Position numbers and translations under genes: made by a program. The notes below the pieces were generated by a model, which worked only from the letters and a program-made list of their open reading frames with translations, ran no database searches and had not been told where the DNA came from. 64,000 nucleotides of DNA from contig MU006216.1 of NCBI GenBank assembly GCA_010093685.1, forward strand, positions 2,040,487 to 2,104,486, in the 5' to 3' direction. Each line of letters begins with the position of its first letter. Within the stretch, counting starts at the first letter, position 1. Of the stretch, positions 42,069-52,648 are shown one piece after another. This DNA is from Ophiobolus disseminans. Its lineage: Eukaryota > Ascomycota > Dothideomycetes > Pleosporales > Phaeosphaeriaceae.

Positions 42069-44246
42069 ATGGCGCCGCTTTCATTCTCGCCCGACGCGTC
42101 TATTTCTTCCCACACGCTCTCGGTGAGCTCCACCCACCCGCCGCCAATGGACCTGCAGCCCGCCGCCATGAGCACCTCGTCGAGTCTTGTCGCAAATCCG
42201 CTGGCCTTCCTCCAGCCTACACTCCAGCTCAATGCCGCCTTCCTCGCTGCTGCCAAGCAATACCTCGACCCGGTCGCCACCGGCATTAGCGAAATACAGA
42301 CACAGCGCCAGCAGGAGCTGCGCAAGAAGCGGAAGCGAGGACATGGCTACGACGGTGACGTCAGGGTGTTGCACTTGAAGAAGGTGCATCTCGAGGGCTT
42401 TGGCGTGAACCAAGTGTTCGAGCAGACGCGCAAGATTGTCGAGGCCGCGGCGGAAGAGATTGAGCTAGCTCTGCCAGAGGATGATGGCGTGGTGACGTTG
42501 CACAGCGACGATGAGGAAGGAGAGGATGTGGATGAAGACGCAGATGACGTCGAGGGATCGGATCTAGGCGAGGAAGGTCTCGACTGGGAGTTCGACGGAG
42601 TGGACGACGATGAAGATGCCGTCCCATCCGAAGACGCCATGTCTGGCGATGGGGATATGGACATGGATGACAACGAGGAACGCCTGTTTTCGGAAGAGTC
42701 GGACGACGAGCCCGCCGAAACCTACAAGCCCGATCCGAACGGCCTCAACGATGGCTTCTTCTCCATAGACGACTTCAACAAGCAGACAGACTTTCTTGAG
42801 CAGCAGGACCAGCGAGGCGATGCGGCCGACAGCGAAGATGAAGAGGTCAATTGGGACGCGGACCCCATGGCAGAGTCTTCCGGCAAGGGCACACGACTGG
42901 GCGTGGATAACGCTTCCGACGACGAGTCAGACGCTGGCGGTCCAACATTTGGCAATGTCGATCTGAACGCGCCGGAGGGTGAGAGTGACGAAGAATTCGA
43001 GGAGGGCGACCTGGACGTCGTGGACGACGGGATGAACGCTAACAACGTCATGTACAAAGATTTCTATGCACCGCCTCCACAGAAAGCCGGCAAGAACAAG
43101 AACAAAAAAAAGCGCGGGCGGCCGAACCCCCACAATTTCCCCGAGAAGAAGGAAGGCGAAGAACTGGAGGTTGAACAGGAGGCTGATGTCGCAGGCACAA
43201 TGGCCAGGGTACATCGCGATCTGTTCGAGGATGACGATGACGCAGAAAGCAACGGCGACCTATCGGACCTTGATCCATCAGATCCCAAATCGCGGAGATC
43301 AACGCACGAGAGACGACAAGCGAAGATCGCCGAGGAGATCCGGAAGCTGGAGGCAGCCAATGTCTCGAAGCGCGAATGGCAGCTTTCCGGCGAGGCGCGC
43401 GCGGCGGATCGACCACTCAACTCACTGTTGGAGGAGAACCTTGAGTTTGAGCGAGCTGGAAAGCCTGTACCAATAGCCACGGCTGAAATATCTGAAGACA
43501 TTGAGGCCTTGATCAAGAGGCGCATTCTGGCCGAAGAGTTCGATGAGGTACAGAGACGCAGACCTGACGATCTAGCCACTGGACCAAAAGTTCGAAGAGG
43601 CCAACCTGAGCTTGACGATACCAAGTCGGGCAAGGGTCTGGCGGAACTTTACGAAGAGGAACATCTGCGCACTACGGATCCAAACTTTGTGGACGCAAAA
43701 GACGAGAAGCTCAAGAAGGAACATGACGAGATTGCTGGTCTATGGAAGAAGCTGTCCGCCAAACTCGACTCTCTTAGCTCTTCGCACTTCAAACCCAAGC
43801 CTGCGGCACCCAATCTTGAGATACGTGTGGATGCACCAGCCATCGAGATGGAAGACGCACGTCCTACAGCGGGTGGCGATGTCGCAAGCGCAAGCATGCT
43901 CGCACCACAAGAAGTCTACAAGCCAGGCGACGAGAAAAACAAGAGCGAAGTCGTTACCAAGAGCGGCATGCCCATTGCTCGCGAGGAGATGTCACGTGAA
44001 GAGAAGGCGAGCAGACGACGGAGAGCCAAAGAGAGGAGCAAGAAGGAAGGCCTCAACAAGCCAAAGACTGGCAAGGAGAATAAGGAGACTAAGAAGGCCG
44101 GCAAGCAGGAGAAGAGACAGGTTATCAGCGACTTGAAAAAGGGTGGGGTTCAGGTCATTGGGCGCAAAGGTGTTCTTACGGATGTCGAAGGCAAGGATAT
44201 CAAGGATGGCAACACAAGGAGAGGAGCTGGGAGTTACAAGCTCTGA
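42069..44246 (+). CDS. MPP10: MPP10, U3 snoRNP subunit
   Basis: A component of the small-subunit processome needed for early cleavages of pre-18S rRNA in the nucleolus. The intronless frame encodes 725 residues. The N-terminal FVANPLAFLQPT-type region is followed by a Lys/Arg cluster (RKKRKRG) and VLHLKKVHLEGFGVNQVFEQ. Long Asp/Glu-rich tracts (about 130-340, including GLNDGFFSIDDFNKQTDFLE) are typical of MPP10. The conserved C-terminal half contains RPLNSLLEENLEFERAGKPVP, IEALIKRRILAEEFDEVQRR, KGLAELYEEEHLRTTDPNFVD and a lysine-rich tail. No lesion is seen. It starts 233 bp after the membrane-protein gene. Confidence 0.93.
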   Translation: MAPLSFSPDASISSHTLSVSSTHPPPMDLQPAAMSTSSSLVANPLAFLQPTLQLNAAFLAAAKQYLDPVATGISEIQTQRQQELRKKRKRGHGYDGDVRVLHLKKVHLEGFGVNQVFEQTRKIVEAAAEEIELALPEDDGVVTLHSDDEEGEDVDEDADDVEGSDLGEEGLDWEFDGVDDDEDAVPSEDAMSGDGDMDMDDNEERLFSEESDDEPAETYKPDPNGLNDGFFSIDDFNKQTDFLEQQDQRGDAADSEDEEVNWDADPMAESSGKGTRLGVDNASDDESDAGGPTFGNVDLNAPEGESDEEFEEGDLDVVDDGMNANNVMYKDFYAPPPQKAGKNKNKKKRGRPNPHNFPEKKEGEELEVEQEADVAGTMARVHRDLFEDDDDAESNGDLSDLDPSDPKSRRSTHERRQAKIAEEIRKLEAANVSKREWQLSGEARAADRPLNSLLEENLEFERAGKPVPIATAEISEDIEALIKRRILAEEFDEVQRRRPDDLATGPKVRRGQPELDDTKSGKGLAELYEEEHLRTTDPNFVDAKDEKLKKEHDEIAGLWKKLSAKLDSLSSSHFKPKPAAPNLEIRVDAPAIEMEDARPTAGGDVASASMLAPQEVYKPGDEKNKSEVVTKSGMPIAREEMSREEKASRRRRAKERSKKEGLNKPKTGKENKETKKAGKQEKRQVISDLKKGGVQVIGRKGVLTDVEGKDIKDGNTRRGAGSYKL

Positions 44247-44436
44247 GTCGTTCATACCGAAGTACAATCATACACATCTACAGTTTGACAAATCCCAACA
44301 TATTTGCAGCCAAGTCTTGCGATTGAGTGGAAGAGAATGTCGATAATCTGTCGTAGACACGTCTATCTTGTTTCAGAGCGTCGAATATATACAGCCGTTA
44401 GTGTGTCTCGGTTCGAGACATGTTCTTCTCGTTTCC

Positions 44437-45733
44437 CTACAGCAGCTTTCGCCTCGACGTCCTCGCACGCTTCGCACCCCTGCCACCTCTTTCCCCTCGA
44501 TTCTCCATTTCACCGACATATCTGTTCAGAGCATGACGATCCGATTCATGCTCCAAAAGAATCTCGTCATATTCTCTGTCATCAATTTCTGGCCCGGAGT
44601 CATGGCCACGCAACGCATACTCGAACCCGCTCAAAGCCTGTTCGACGCCCCAGCGGGCCATCAAAGCGCGTCGGAATTTCGAGCGTGAGGTGCTTGTGTA
44701 ATCGAACACAATATTGGGCACATAGTATTTGGAGCCTTCGAAGTCGTCGAGTTGGGTGGCTCGTTCCTAAATATGGGTTAGTATGCTTGAAGAAGTGGGC
44801 CGGGGTTGGGCGATTGAATCAAAGGACTGAACGTACCTTTTCCCATACTTTCTTGTTGAGCCGAAACCAATCGCAGATATCCCTGGAACCAAGATCTTCC
44901 TGTTCGTAGCCTCCGATGTTGCAATGCGTGATGCATCGCCTTCGACACGTAGTCGCGAGGTCGTACACGGGCTGCCGCATCAACTCTATTATCATAACTA
45001 TTAATTTTTCATCCTCGAAAGCATACGCTTCGGGTGGCCTTGTACGGAGTGCAGTACGGATAGTTAAGCGATCTTTCCTCTTGACTAACTCCAACACTGC
45101 GGTAACCAGACCTGCCAGCTCAACGTATTTCTGCGCATAAGCTTCGTACATACGCTGCTTTTCAGAGTAGCCCTTGGGGCCGTCGAATTCAGTAATAAGG
45201 CACAGGTCCGTGATGTAATTGCATGGGCTTACACCCAGATCAAACACGTCGCGTATAAGTGCGGCATCTATGTCGCCGTTGTCTATGGACCATGAGAAGT
45301 CGGTCCGCGCGTAATAAAGCTCCAGGACTTTGCGTGCCATGTCTTTTGGCACGTAGGTTGGGTTGATGGCGAAGAAGGGCGATTTGTCACAGTGGTCGAG
45401 CAAATCGACCGCGCCGCTCGCGTGAACGAGGTGCTCGTAGACCATGTCGCGGATTTATCGGGGTAGATCGTACTCGTAGAATGCGGTCGCCTGGCGGACA
45501 CATTGGTATATTGAGTATGCCTCGATGGCTTCGTTGAATGACCAAGTCATTCCAGGATCGGTTTCAGATGCGTAAGTGCGCAGTCTCAACATTGCGCTTT
45601 TGACCTGTTTCTTGTGTTCGAGGTATTCAAGTTTCTTTCGATCGAGTCGTTCCTTGCGTCCCTCTTGTCGAGCTTCGTATTGTTTCCTCATTGCTTCCCA
45701 TTTCACTGAATCTTCGTATCTCAAGTAAGACAT
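44437..45733 (-). pseudogene. Tandem paralogue A, one in-frame stop
   Basis: First of three same-strand relatives. Exons 44837-45733 and 44437-44766 flank a 70-nt intron, and together would give about 408 residues. It begins MSYLRYEDSVKWEAMRKQYEA (charged coil), then YEYDLPR, an in-frame TAA at 45455-45457, and continues without frame change IRDMVYEHLVHASG, AINPTYVPKDMARKVLELYYA, VKRKDRL and ELMRQPVYDL. The last exon carries the shared KFRRALMARWGVEQALSGFEYAL block. Relatives B and C have Glu at the stop position. No intron can remove the stop. The LPREIRD-type opening resembles 2EXR/F-box-like proteins. Function is unknown. The lesion is single, so an active allele may exist elsewhere. Confidence 0.7.
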
Positions 45734-45995
45734 TATGTCTGGGTTGCTATCTGGTTGATGATAGTTTTGTGAAGTTGCGGAAAGGGAACCCGGGAAGGCG
45801 TGCAGAAGGAGCACTGCGTCTAACCAATTGCGATGTCGACGTTGGACCCACCCACGAGTCTGTTACACTTCGAGTTAGTGCTATTAAATTGACAATTGTA
45901 TCGTTTCAAGTCCTATGCGTACACTACCATCTGTAAAAATAGAGTACATGGGTAGCGTTGACTCAGTTCCAAGCCACCCAGAGCGCGCGTACCTA

Positions 45996-47121
45996 CTACT
46001 CAGAAAAATACTGGTATACAAGCCCCTCGAGCACATTCTCTTTTCCCCATCGCTCCTTCAGGATGCGTCGAAACTTTGCCTCATCGCCACCGACATCCTC
46101 TTCAGACAGGAAGTTTCGTGTCGGGTCCCGCGTTGGGCATGCACTTCTCTCCTGTAATGGGAATTGAGTATATTGAAATATGCATACTTAGGTATACGGA
46201 CTTTTGCCTATTCTTCAGCTGTAAGACCAAAGACCGTCCTACTACGATCTCGAAGCACGAGAGATTGTTCTCGGTAGTCATCCGAAAGTTGCCCTAAGCT
46301 GTTCCACTGTGTAACGCATACGCCACTTCCAGCGTGCATCAGATCGTAAACAGGCTGTCTCAGCATCTCCAAGATATTGTACATTCCTCGCTCATCTTCC
46401 AGCGTGGGTGTCTCTGAACACTGCGTTTGAAGTTCGATACGAACTACCAGGCGATCTTTTTCTTGATGGCGCATAAGAGTTGCAAGTCTTCGCACTGGGC
46501 TGCCAGGTATTTTGATCCGTGTTCATACAGCTCACCTAGCCACGATGGTGGTTGGATTTGAAGTGTAATTTGGTGGATGTGATCAGTAGCCATGACCCCG
46601 GTATTGAACGGATCGCCCGCCAATGTCTCCCGCAATTGCACTCTGTCGGTGAAATGAAAGCGGTTCTGGGAGTAGTACGCCTCTGTCACTTCCTTCGCCA
46701 TGGCTAGGCCTACGAACTTAGGGTTCATAGCGAAGTACTTCGGTTGGACGTCTTTACTGTCCCCGTAGATGTACGTGTTGAACAGGTGGTCTTCGGGATC
46801 GTCCCATGAACTGTAGTTTGGTGGTTTGCGGAAGCCAATTCTGATTCCTGTGGGCGAGTACACGAGATGTGCGTAGACTAAATCGCAGACCTCGCGAGGT
46901 AGGTTGCGCGTGTAGAAGGTAGTGGCGATGGGTAGACACAGCAATGCTGCAAGTGCGTCCACGATCTGTTGGCTTCGGGCAGTAGCGCTAGATTGTTTGA
47001 GTCGCCGCCCTTCCATGATTCGGAATACTCACTTGTCTCTTGCTTCTCCTGCTTTCCATGAACAATCACACCAGTCTTGCACAGCGCGCATTTGCTCTTC
47101 TGTAGGATCTGGCCCTTCCAT
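45996..47121 (-). pseudogene. Tandem paralogue B, frameshift and Trp-to-stop
   Basis: Begins MEGPDPTEEQMRAVQDWCDCS (exon about 47033-47121). After an intron (about 46973-47032) comes LPIATTFYTRNLPREVCDLVYAHLVYS, AMNPKFVGLAMAKEVTEAYYS and FHFTDRVQLRE. At about 46455-46463 the KKKDRLVVRIEL motif is broken by a one-base loss: the frame changes between IKKK and DRL. Further on, the position of a conserved tryptophan (EEWAKV in relative C) is TAG at 46208-46210. The last exon (45996-46151) still encodes NFLSEEDVGGDEAKFRRILKER and GKENVLEGLVYQY, splicing with an intron at the same place as in A and C. Two lesions make a pseudogene likely. The gene layout is preserved. Confidence 0.7.
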
Positions 47122-47432
47122 TATGGCGAGATGTAGAGATGTCGTCGTTGCTCAATGAAGGCAGTTGGCTTTTTGTGGTGGCCAGTAGGAAGGGAGGAGC
47201 ATTCCGCGATAAACATTTCAGAGGAGAGGGGTGGCGAGCCAATAGGCAACTGCAGTACGACTTGCGGATCCACCAACATTAGACCTGGCTCGATGTTACA
47301 CCATTCGAGCGACTTGGTGACACCAAAGGATCCCAATACGCAGGAGCGTATGCAGTATATTTACGCTAAACAATGGCGACCTCAAGCTACAATGCTATCC
47401 TGATCATCACGTTTAAGGTCTTCCCAAGCTCG

Positions 47433-48610
47433 TTATTCATCATCTTCATCCTCTTCGTCCTCGGCATCCTCTTCTTCCTCTTCATCACACCAATAATCTG
47501 AATGGTAATCGAAGCCCTCCATTGCGTGCGTCTTGCCCCAACGCTCGCGCAAAGCATTTCTAAGCTTCGTCTCGTCAAGAACGTTATTCTCCTCGAGCAC
47601 GAAGTTCTTCGACGCGTCCCAAAGTCCTACACTATCTTTTTCCTGTGAACCAGTAAGGACGTGTGCTCGTATTCATGTGCATTCTACGTACCTTCGCCCA
47701 CTCATTCGAGTTCATCTGGAAAAAATTGACGTTTGGATGGGCACCCACTTGAGTGGACTCCGGGTATCCCGTCAAGTGTCGCTCTGCTAAGTCTCCTCCG
47801 TCGCCATTGTATTCCATGATGTCGATTTTGCTGCCAGCATGGAGTAGCTCATATACCGGGTACCTTATCATCTCCAGCAAGTTAAGCATGCGGCACTCGT
47901 CTTCAAGCTCAAAGGCTCCTGCTCGTACCCTGAAATCCGTGTTTAGACGAATCTCAACGCACAGTAGATCTTTCCTCTTGATCACGTGCAATGACTTCGA
48001 CTCCTCGAATGTTTGCATGAAATATGCTGACTCAGAATCCGCGTGAGACCCGTAGCCGTATTCGAGCAATATGGTCATTGTTCGAATGTGATCGAACGGA
48101 CTCATGCCAAGGCCGAAGGGGTCATTCGCCATAGCTTCCTTAAACTCGCCAGTTGAGGTGAACATGAATGAGTTCTTCGACCAGTAGACAGCCGTTATTT
48201 CTCTAGCGACCTCTCGGCCAACGAACGCTGGGTTCATTGCGAACGCGTTGGGCTGCATGTCCTTGCTTTTTCCCTAGTACTCGTTCGCTTCGGAATCAGA
48301 GTCGTAATAGTCGTGATCGCTGAATGGTAACATCAAATATCCTATCCTGATTGAGCCGATAGATTTGTCGCAGACTAGGTAATAATAAACCCGATCTCGG
48401 ATCTCGCGGGCGTGGATTCGAGTATACAAGGCGTTGGTGAAATCGAGGCACGACGCGGTGCAGTATAGGTTGAGATTCTTTTCAAGCTGTTCAAGAAGAC
48501 TGCAGACGTCAGAACACTGCTTCTATTTTAATTAGCATCATCTGTGCTGACCTTTGGTATACAAGCTCCCGCAACTGCTCCGCTGTTGCCGCATGCGATT
48601 GTGACTCCAT
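47433..48610 (-). pseudogene. Tandem paralogue C, one in-frame stop
   Basis: Exons 48552-48610, 47692-48499 and 47433-47642 (introns 52 and 49 nt) would give about 358 residues. It starts MESQSHAATAEQLRELVYQ, then LLEQLEKNLNLYCTASCLDF, IHAREIRDRVYYYLV, an acidic SDSEANEY, an in-frame TAG at 48274-48276, then GKSKDMQPNAFAMNPAFVGREVA, YWSKNSFMF, VIKRKDLLCVEIRL and EMIRYPVYELLHAGS. Intron placement before the last exon (EWAKV | EKDSV) matches A and B. The last exon holds KLRNALRERWGKTHAMEGFDY and a poly-acidic tail. It is otherwise the best preserved of the three. The ATG at 48258 after the stop would give a shortened protein lacking the LPREIRD-type segment. Confidence 0.7.
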
Positions 48611-49007
48611 GTTTTTTAGACTTGAAGGGTCAATTTGACAATAGGGTGTCAAAAATTGCTCCGCGTTTAGTCCGTGGTAGCGTGATACGAGTTGAATGCG
48701 GTTGCGAAAGAATTTGGTGAGCAGGTCAAAGCGCTTTGTTGTTATACACACGACCCGAAGAACCATGCGAGCTCTGTTACAAGTATTTGTGCGTTTCCAG
48801 GAACTTTTGAGGTTGGAGGCGTAAGCATGGTCTTCACACGTGTAGACGTCGGGTGACAAATTTGAAAACATCAGCTATATCAATTTGCGGCCGGCGATGA
48901 GACAACCAAAGCAATGTAACTAAGAGCATGACATCAGTGTAATGATCAAGATCGATCGTCTAATTGGAGCTCTCACCAAACGCAAAGGAAGTTCTGGTAG
49001 CATGTGA
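48611..49007. other. Intergenic spacer
   Basis: 397 bp between paralogue C's start and the 3' end of the next gene on the same strand. No further feature is recognised. Antisense openness at 48509-48871 is not supported as a gene. Confidence 0.4.
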
Positions 49008-49391
49008 TCACCCCCCGCCATCCACCTTGCTGACAACGTCCGAAAGCTCCGCCATACTCGCGCCTCCGACGTGGCCCTCGACACCCGTTGCTATCCAATA
49101 GGCAGAGCCTTTGCCTTCCTTGTCGTCGTAGAAACTGAATCCCATCTGGCTCGTAGATCCACCGGCTTTCGAGCTCTTTAAGATGTTCACCTCACATCCG
49201 GAATACAGCTCGGCATTGCTTGCAACAATGTGATTGATTGCTGCGATGGTCGAGATGTAAAATTTGATTGGGTTACCACAGAGGTTGAGCATGGTTTTGG
49301 GTAGGTCGGCTCGATTCGAGTAGTGTGCTTCCATGACGGCGTTGACTTGGAGCGGCTGGGTAGAAAGAATGCTTTCTGTGGATGTCGGCAT
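49008..49391 (-). CDS. Small hypothetical protein
   Basis: An intronless frame of 127 residues from ATG 49391. It reads MPTSTESILSTQPLQVNAVMEA, then LNLCGNPIKFYISTIAAINHIVAS, CEVNILKSSKAGGS, MGFSFYDDKEGKGSAYWIATG and ends with a helix ELSDVVSKV. The pattern suggests a small alpha/beta domain without signal peptide. No family is recognised. It is on the same strand as the Alba-like gene, 161 bp from its stop. Codon use and balanced composition favour a real gene, but it is unproven. Confidence 0.5.
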   Translation of the reverse strand: MPTSTESILSTQPLQVNAVMEAHYSNRADLPKTMLNLCGNPIKFYISTIAAINHIVASNAELYSGCEVNILKSSKAGGSTSQMGFSFYDDKEGKGSAYWIATGVEGHVGGASMAELSDVVSKVDGGG

Positions 49392-49552
49392 CGTGTAGAT
49401 CGTGTGCGAGCGAGTCAATTGCCATGAAATGTTGGGGAACGGCGATGCTATATATCTTTTTGGCTGGCTGCGTTTGTTTTGACGAGTACCCTGCGGTCCA
49501 GAACAAATGCAGGTCCGCCAGATGCATAGCTACGTGTTCCACCGTTGGGTAC

Positions 49553-50458
49553 TCAGGCCTCTTCGGGTAATGTGTGAACTAAGAACGTTTGCTCCCCAAA
49601 GGCGTCCTTGAACGCTGGTAATCTCTTCTTGGTCATCCATACCGTGAGCACCGGCACCCTCCGCATCTTCAATGGCTCCATGTTTGTCTTCTCTTCTGGC
49701 ACGTCAACGTCCATTGGCTCGAACGCCTCCTCTTCCTGCGTATCCTGCACAGTATGACTACCCTCCCGATGCGAGACAGCTTCGCGCGCAGATTGGTTCT
49801 TGCGTTCGACCTCAACACTTGCGAGAGATGTGTACATACACCATGTCACGATCGCCTTGTCACTCTGTTCGAGTGCCGTCTTGGGAACGACAATCCGCCT
49901 CACCATATCGACGATGCTGACAAGCTTGGTCGCGCCATCTCCCTGCGCTGAGATTGCAATGATAGATTCATGCTTTTTTAGTGGTTCTGGAAGTTCAATA
50001 GGGTTCTTTTGATCTAAATGAGCCCGCAGGTAAGTTGTCAACCGGAGGATGCCTCCTTTGATGTTTTGGTTCTTGGTGAACACGACCGGGACAACATTCT
50101 TTGTGTCTGCTAGTCGTGATTGCGACAGAAGTAGCCCGAGAATATCTCGAGACAGCAAAGTCCATGGCTCGTAAAGCGCCGGGTGGTTCGTGGCGACGGG
50201 TTGCACCAGCTTGGTTGTGCTTTCGCGATTCTCACTCCTATTCTTCTTCTTTGCTGCATTGCTTTTGCCCTTCGCTACTGTTTCTCCGGCTGCTTCAGCA
50301 TAACCATTGGTCATGTGATCGCCATCTCCTTCGATGACTGGTAGCGTAGGCCCTTCGCTGGAGTAAGGTGGTGTTGCAACAGCGGCCGTAGTCGTTGCGT
50401 TGACGTCTTTGTTGGCAGAGGATGCAAATATATCACTCATTCGCTTTGCTTTCGCCAT
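49553..50458 (-). CDS. Alba-domain nucleic-acid-binding protein
   Basis: 301 residues, intronless, from ATG 50458 (MAKAKRMSDIFASSANKD). After a low-complexity N terminus with a Lys-rich KKKNRSENRE stretch comes NHPALYEPWTLLSRDILGLLL and a region that fits the Alba fold: VVPVVFTKNQNIKGGILRLTTYLRAHL, then ESIIAISAQGDGATKLVSIVDMVRRIV, and a last strand VPVLTVWMTKKRLPAF. In eukaryotes Alba-like proteins bind RNA (RNase P/MRP subunits) or chromatin. An acidic insert (QEEEAFEPMDVDVPEE) separates the last strand. The exact orthologue is unknown. Location is nuclear by inference. Confidence 0.65.
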   Translation of the reverse strand: MAKAKRMSDIFASSANKDVNATTTAAVATPPYSSEGPTLPVIEGDGDHMTNGYAEAAGETVAKGKSNAAKKKNRSENRESTTKLVQPVATNHPALYEPWTLLSRDILGLLLSQSRLADTKNVVPVVFTKNQNIKGGILRLTTYLRAHLDQKNPIELPEPLKKHESIIAISAQGDGATKLVSIVDMVRRIVVPKTALEQSDKAIVTWCMYTSLASVEVERKNQSAREAVSHREGSHTVQDTQEEEAFEPMDVDVPEEKTNMEPLKMRRVPVLTVWMTKKRLPAFKDAFGEQTFLVHTLPEEA

Positions 50459-50845
50459 AACAGCAATCAAAGCTGCGCGCTTTGAGATGCGATATATCAG
50501 AGGGGCAAATTGTGTTGCTGTTGATGTGAGAGGAGCAAGTCGCGATTTTTACGCGTTGGCGCGATCTAAGCACGCGCCACATTAAAAACGCGCTAGTGTC
50601 ACCAGCGCCACTTCTGAATGCAAGATCGCCATGATCAAGCTTCGCACATGAGCAAGGATGGCTGGAGGTGTGAAAGCAAAGAGCAAATCAAAGTTTATTT
50701 TGAAAAAGGGTTGTAACACTTTTGAATATCTCATTCAGTCGCTTCCTAAGCGACCTCGAGAAGCTATCTAGGTACTTCTTTTCATACTCATAGCATGACA
50801 ACATTACCTCCAGATGATAACACCAAGTTAGATACATATACACAG
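50459..50845. other. Intergenic spacer
   Basis: 387 bp containing the Alba-like gene promoter and the 3' end of the next minus-strand gene. Nothing else is recognised. Confidence 0.4.
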
Positions 50846-51630
50846 CTACAAAAGAAGACCAGCAGCACCTGCCAACACAGCCATACCAGCGCCTGCAACC
50901 TTCATCGCGCCACCCGTGAATAGAGGTACAGTCGACTGGGTTGACGTGGCATTGAATTTGCTCGAAGGCAGAACGAGTGAAGTCGCGTTTCTGCTGGCAG
51001 ATCGAATGGCACTAGTTGTAGCCCTGCTGGACGGGGCAACGGTCGTTGATCGAACAGAAGAACGGGTACTCGTCACATGAATGCGAGAGCTAGGTATTGA
51101 AAGAACCGGTGTAAGTGCGGTTACGCTAAACCGAGGAGTTGATGTGGTGGGGCGCGCAGTAAGGCTGGTCTCGCGCATGAGAGACACGGTGAGTGAATAG
51201 AGTCGTGCACATTCAGCGTTCTGGATGTCGTCTGGGCAGCAGTACGTGTTGCCCCGTCCGTCTGTGGTACAGTAGAAGCCAGCCCTGCATGCATCTAGGG
51301 AAATGTTAATCAAGTATACGTGATCGATCTCAGGCTGTAGCACTTACTTCCTGTGCCGTCTGTGCAGCAATGCGACCCGGTCGTTGGGTTATGGCAATGT
51401 ATACGGCTGTCGGTCGAAGGACACTGTACATAGCTTGCACCACAAGCATCTTGACATGTACGGCCTGTTCCGCAGCTTCGCTGCTCAGGTGTGTATCCTT
51501 GACGCTTTGCGATAACATCGCCGCGGGCGAGCATGGCACCAAATGAGGTGGCGTCGGTCCATACCTCTGAGATCTCAGCACCCAAAGCGGAGCTAACGAA
51601 TATCGCAAGAGTGATACGTGGGAAGTGCAT
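50846..51630 (-). CDS. GPI-anchored cysteine-rich secreted protein
   Basis: Exons 51348-51630 and 50846-51294 join (53-nt intron) to 243 residues. A signal peptide (MHFPRITLAIFVSSALGAE) leads to a Cys-rich domain: RSCGTGRTCQDACGASYVQC, HCHNPTTGSHCCTDGTGNACRAGFYCTTD, NTYCCPDD. Then comes a Ser/Thr-rich, probably O-glycosylated, stalk (TTSTPRFSVTALTPVLS) and a hydrophobic tail ending AVLAGAAGLLL for GPI attachment. It resembles the surface protein at 34969-36367 in plan (Cys module, stalk, GPI) but is shorter. Function is unknown. Cell-wall or membrane location is inferred. Confidence 0.8.
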
Positions 51631-52648
51631 TTTGAGAGCGGAACGAAGAAGGTGATGATCAAAGGGAGAAACTTCGCGATAAATCGATGATCGTGGGAGA
51701 ACAAGACGACAGTATGGAAGTTGAGAAGCGTAACTTGGAGCCTGACGAGAAGATGAAGCTATATACGACCCACCTCTCAGCCTTTCTCAATGTGCTGTTA
51801 CCTTGTCATTCAGCCTCCACACTGTAGAAAGTCTACTCTGAGTTTCGGTCGAAAAAGCCTAGTCCCCTGTCCAGTGCTACGAAAGCGTGGGTCAGCCCAC
51901 CAATCCACTGTTGCAGTTTGTACAGTATACCGTGTCGATGGTAACTCAACCATACCTTCACCACCTTTGGCGGGGAGGCTTAGCATTTCGAGGCAAAAGC
52001 CGAGTTCGTACATTGCTTTGGCTTGCATGATACGAGGACTCTTAACCAATCATCAGCGGGTGGCTGGGGCGAAGCACATAATGGGGGCCAGCCTTGTATT
52101 GCATCGTCCTTCCTAAGGTTGTTCCTGCAGGTGTGGAAGTAAGTTTAGAATAGAACAGGAAAATTGCAGAGGTGTGTGGTATCACATGGCTGGATTCTGC
52201 GTAGGCTTGGGCTGATGGCGTATGGAATATCTGCCGACCGGTGAGTAACGTAGAGCCGAAGTGGGGGCGGATACCCACAGATGAGATTGAGGCTCAGCAT
52301 CTCCGTTGAGTCACCGAATGCTAGGCCCTGAACGGAGCGTTTCGATGAGCAAGAAAATCCCCAGAGTGTTGCGGCACAGCAACAATCGCAAGCTACACAA
52401 CAGTGGTTGTGGAGTGGCGGCCCCCAAGCGGGACGCTGTTTCAGATGAGATTAATTGCTATGTGCGCTAGGTTAAGAATGGGAAGGCTCGTCGCTTGGCC
52501 CGTAAAATGCCCCGAGGCAAGGTCGATGCGCTGGAAGTCAACATCACTCACCGGCCTTCGCAGCCTTGTTCGATAGCACTGCATCCAAAAAAAGGCTGAC
52601 ATGCTCTGCCTTGTCCCCAATATTACTTTGGGTCTTTCTGCCTAGTCG
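51631..52648. promoter_or_regulatory. Divergent intergenic region
   Basis: 1018 bp between the GPI-anchored protein gene and the HET-domain gene. No gene, RNA or clear TATA box is recognised. A run of eight A residues lies near 52590. Confidence 0.4.
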
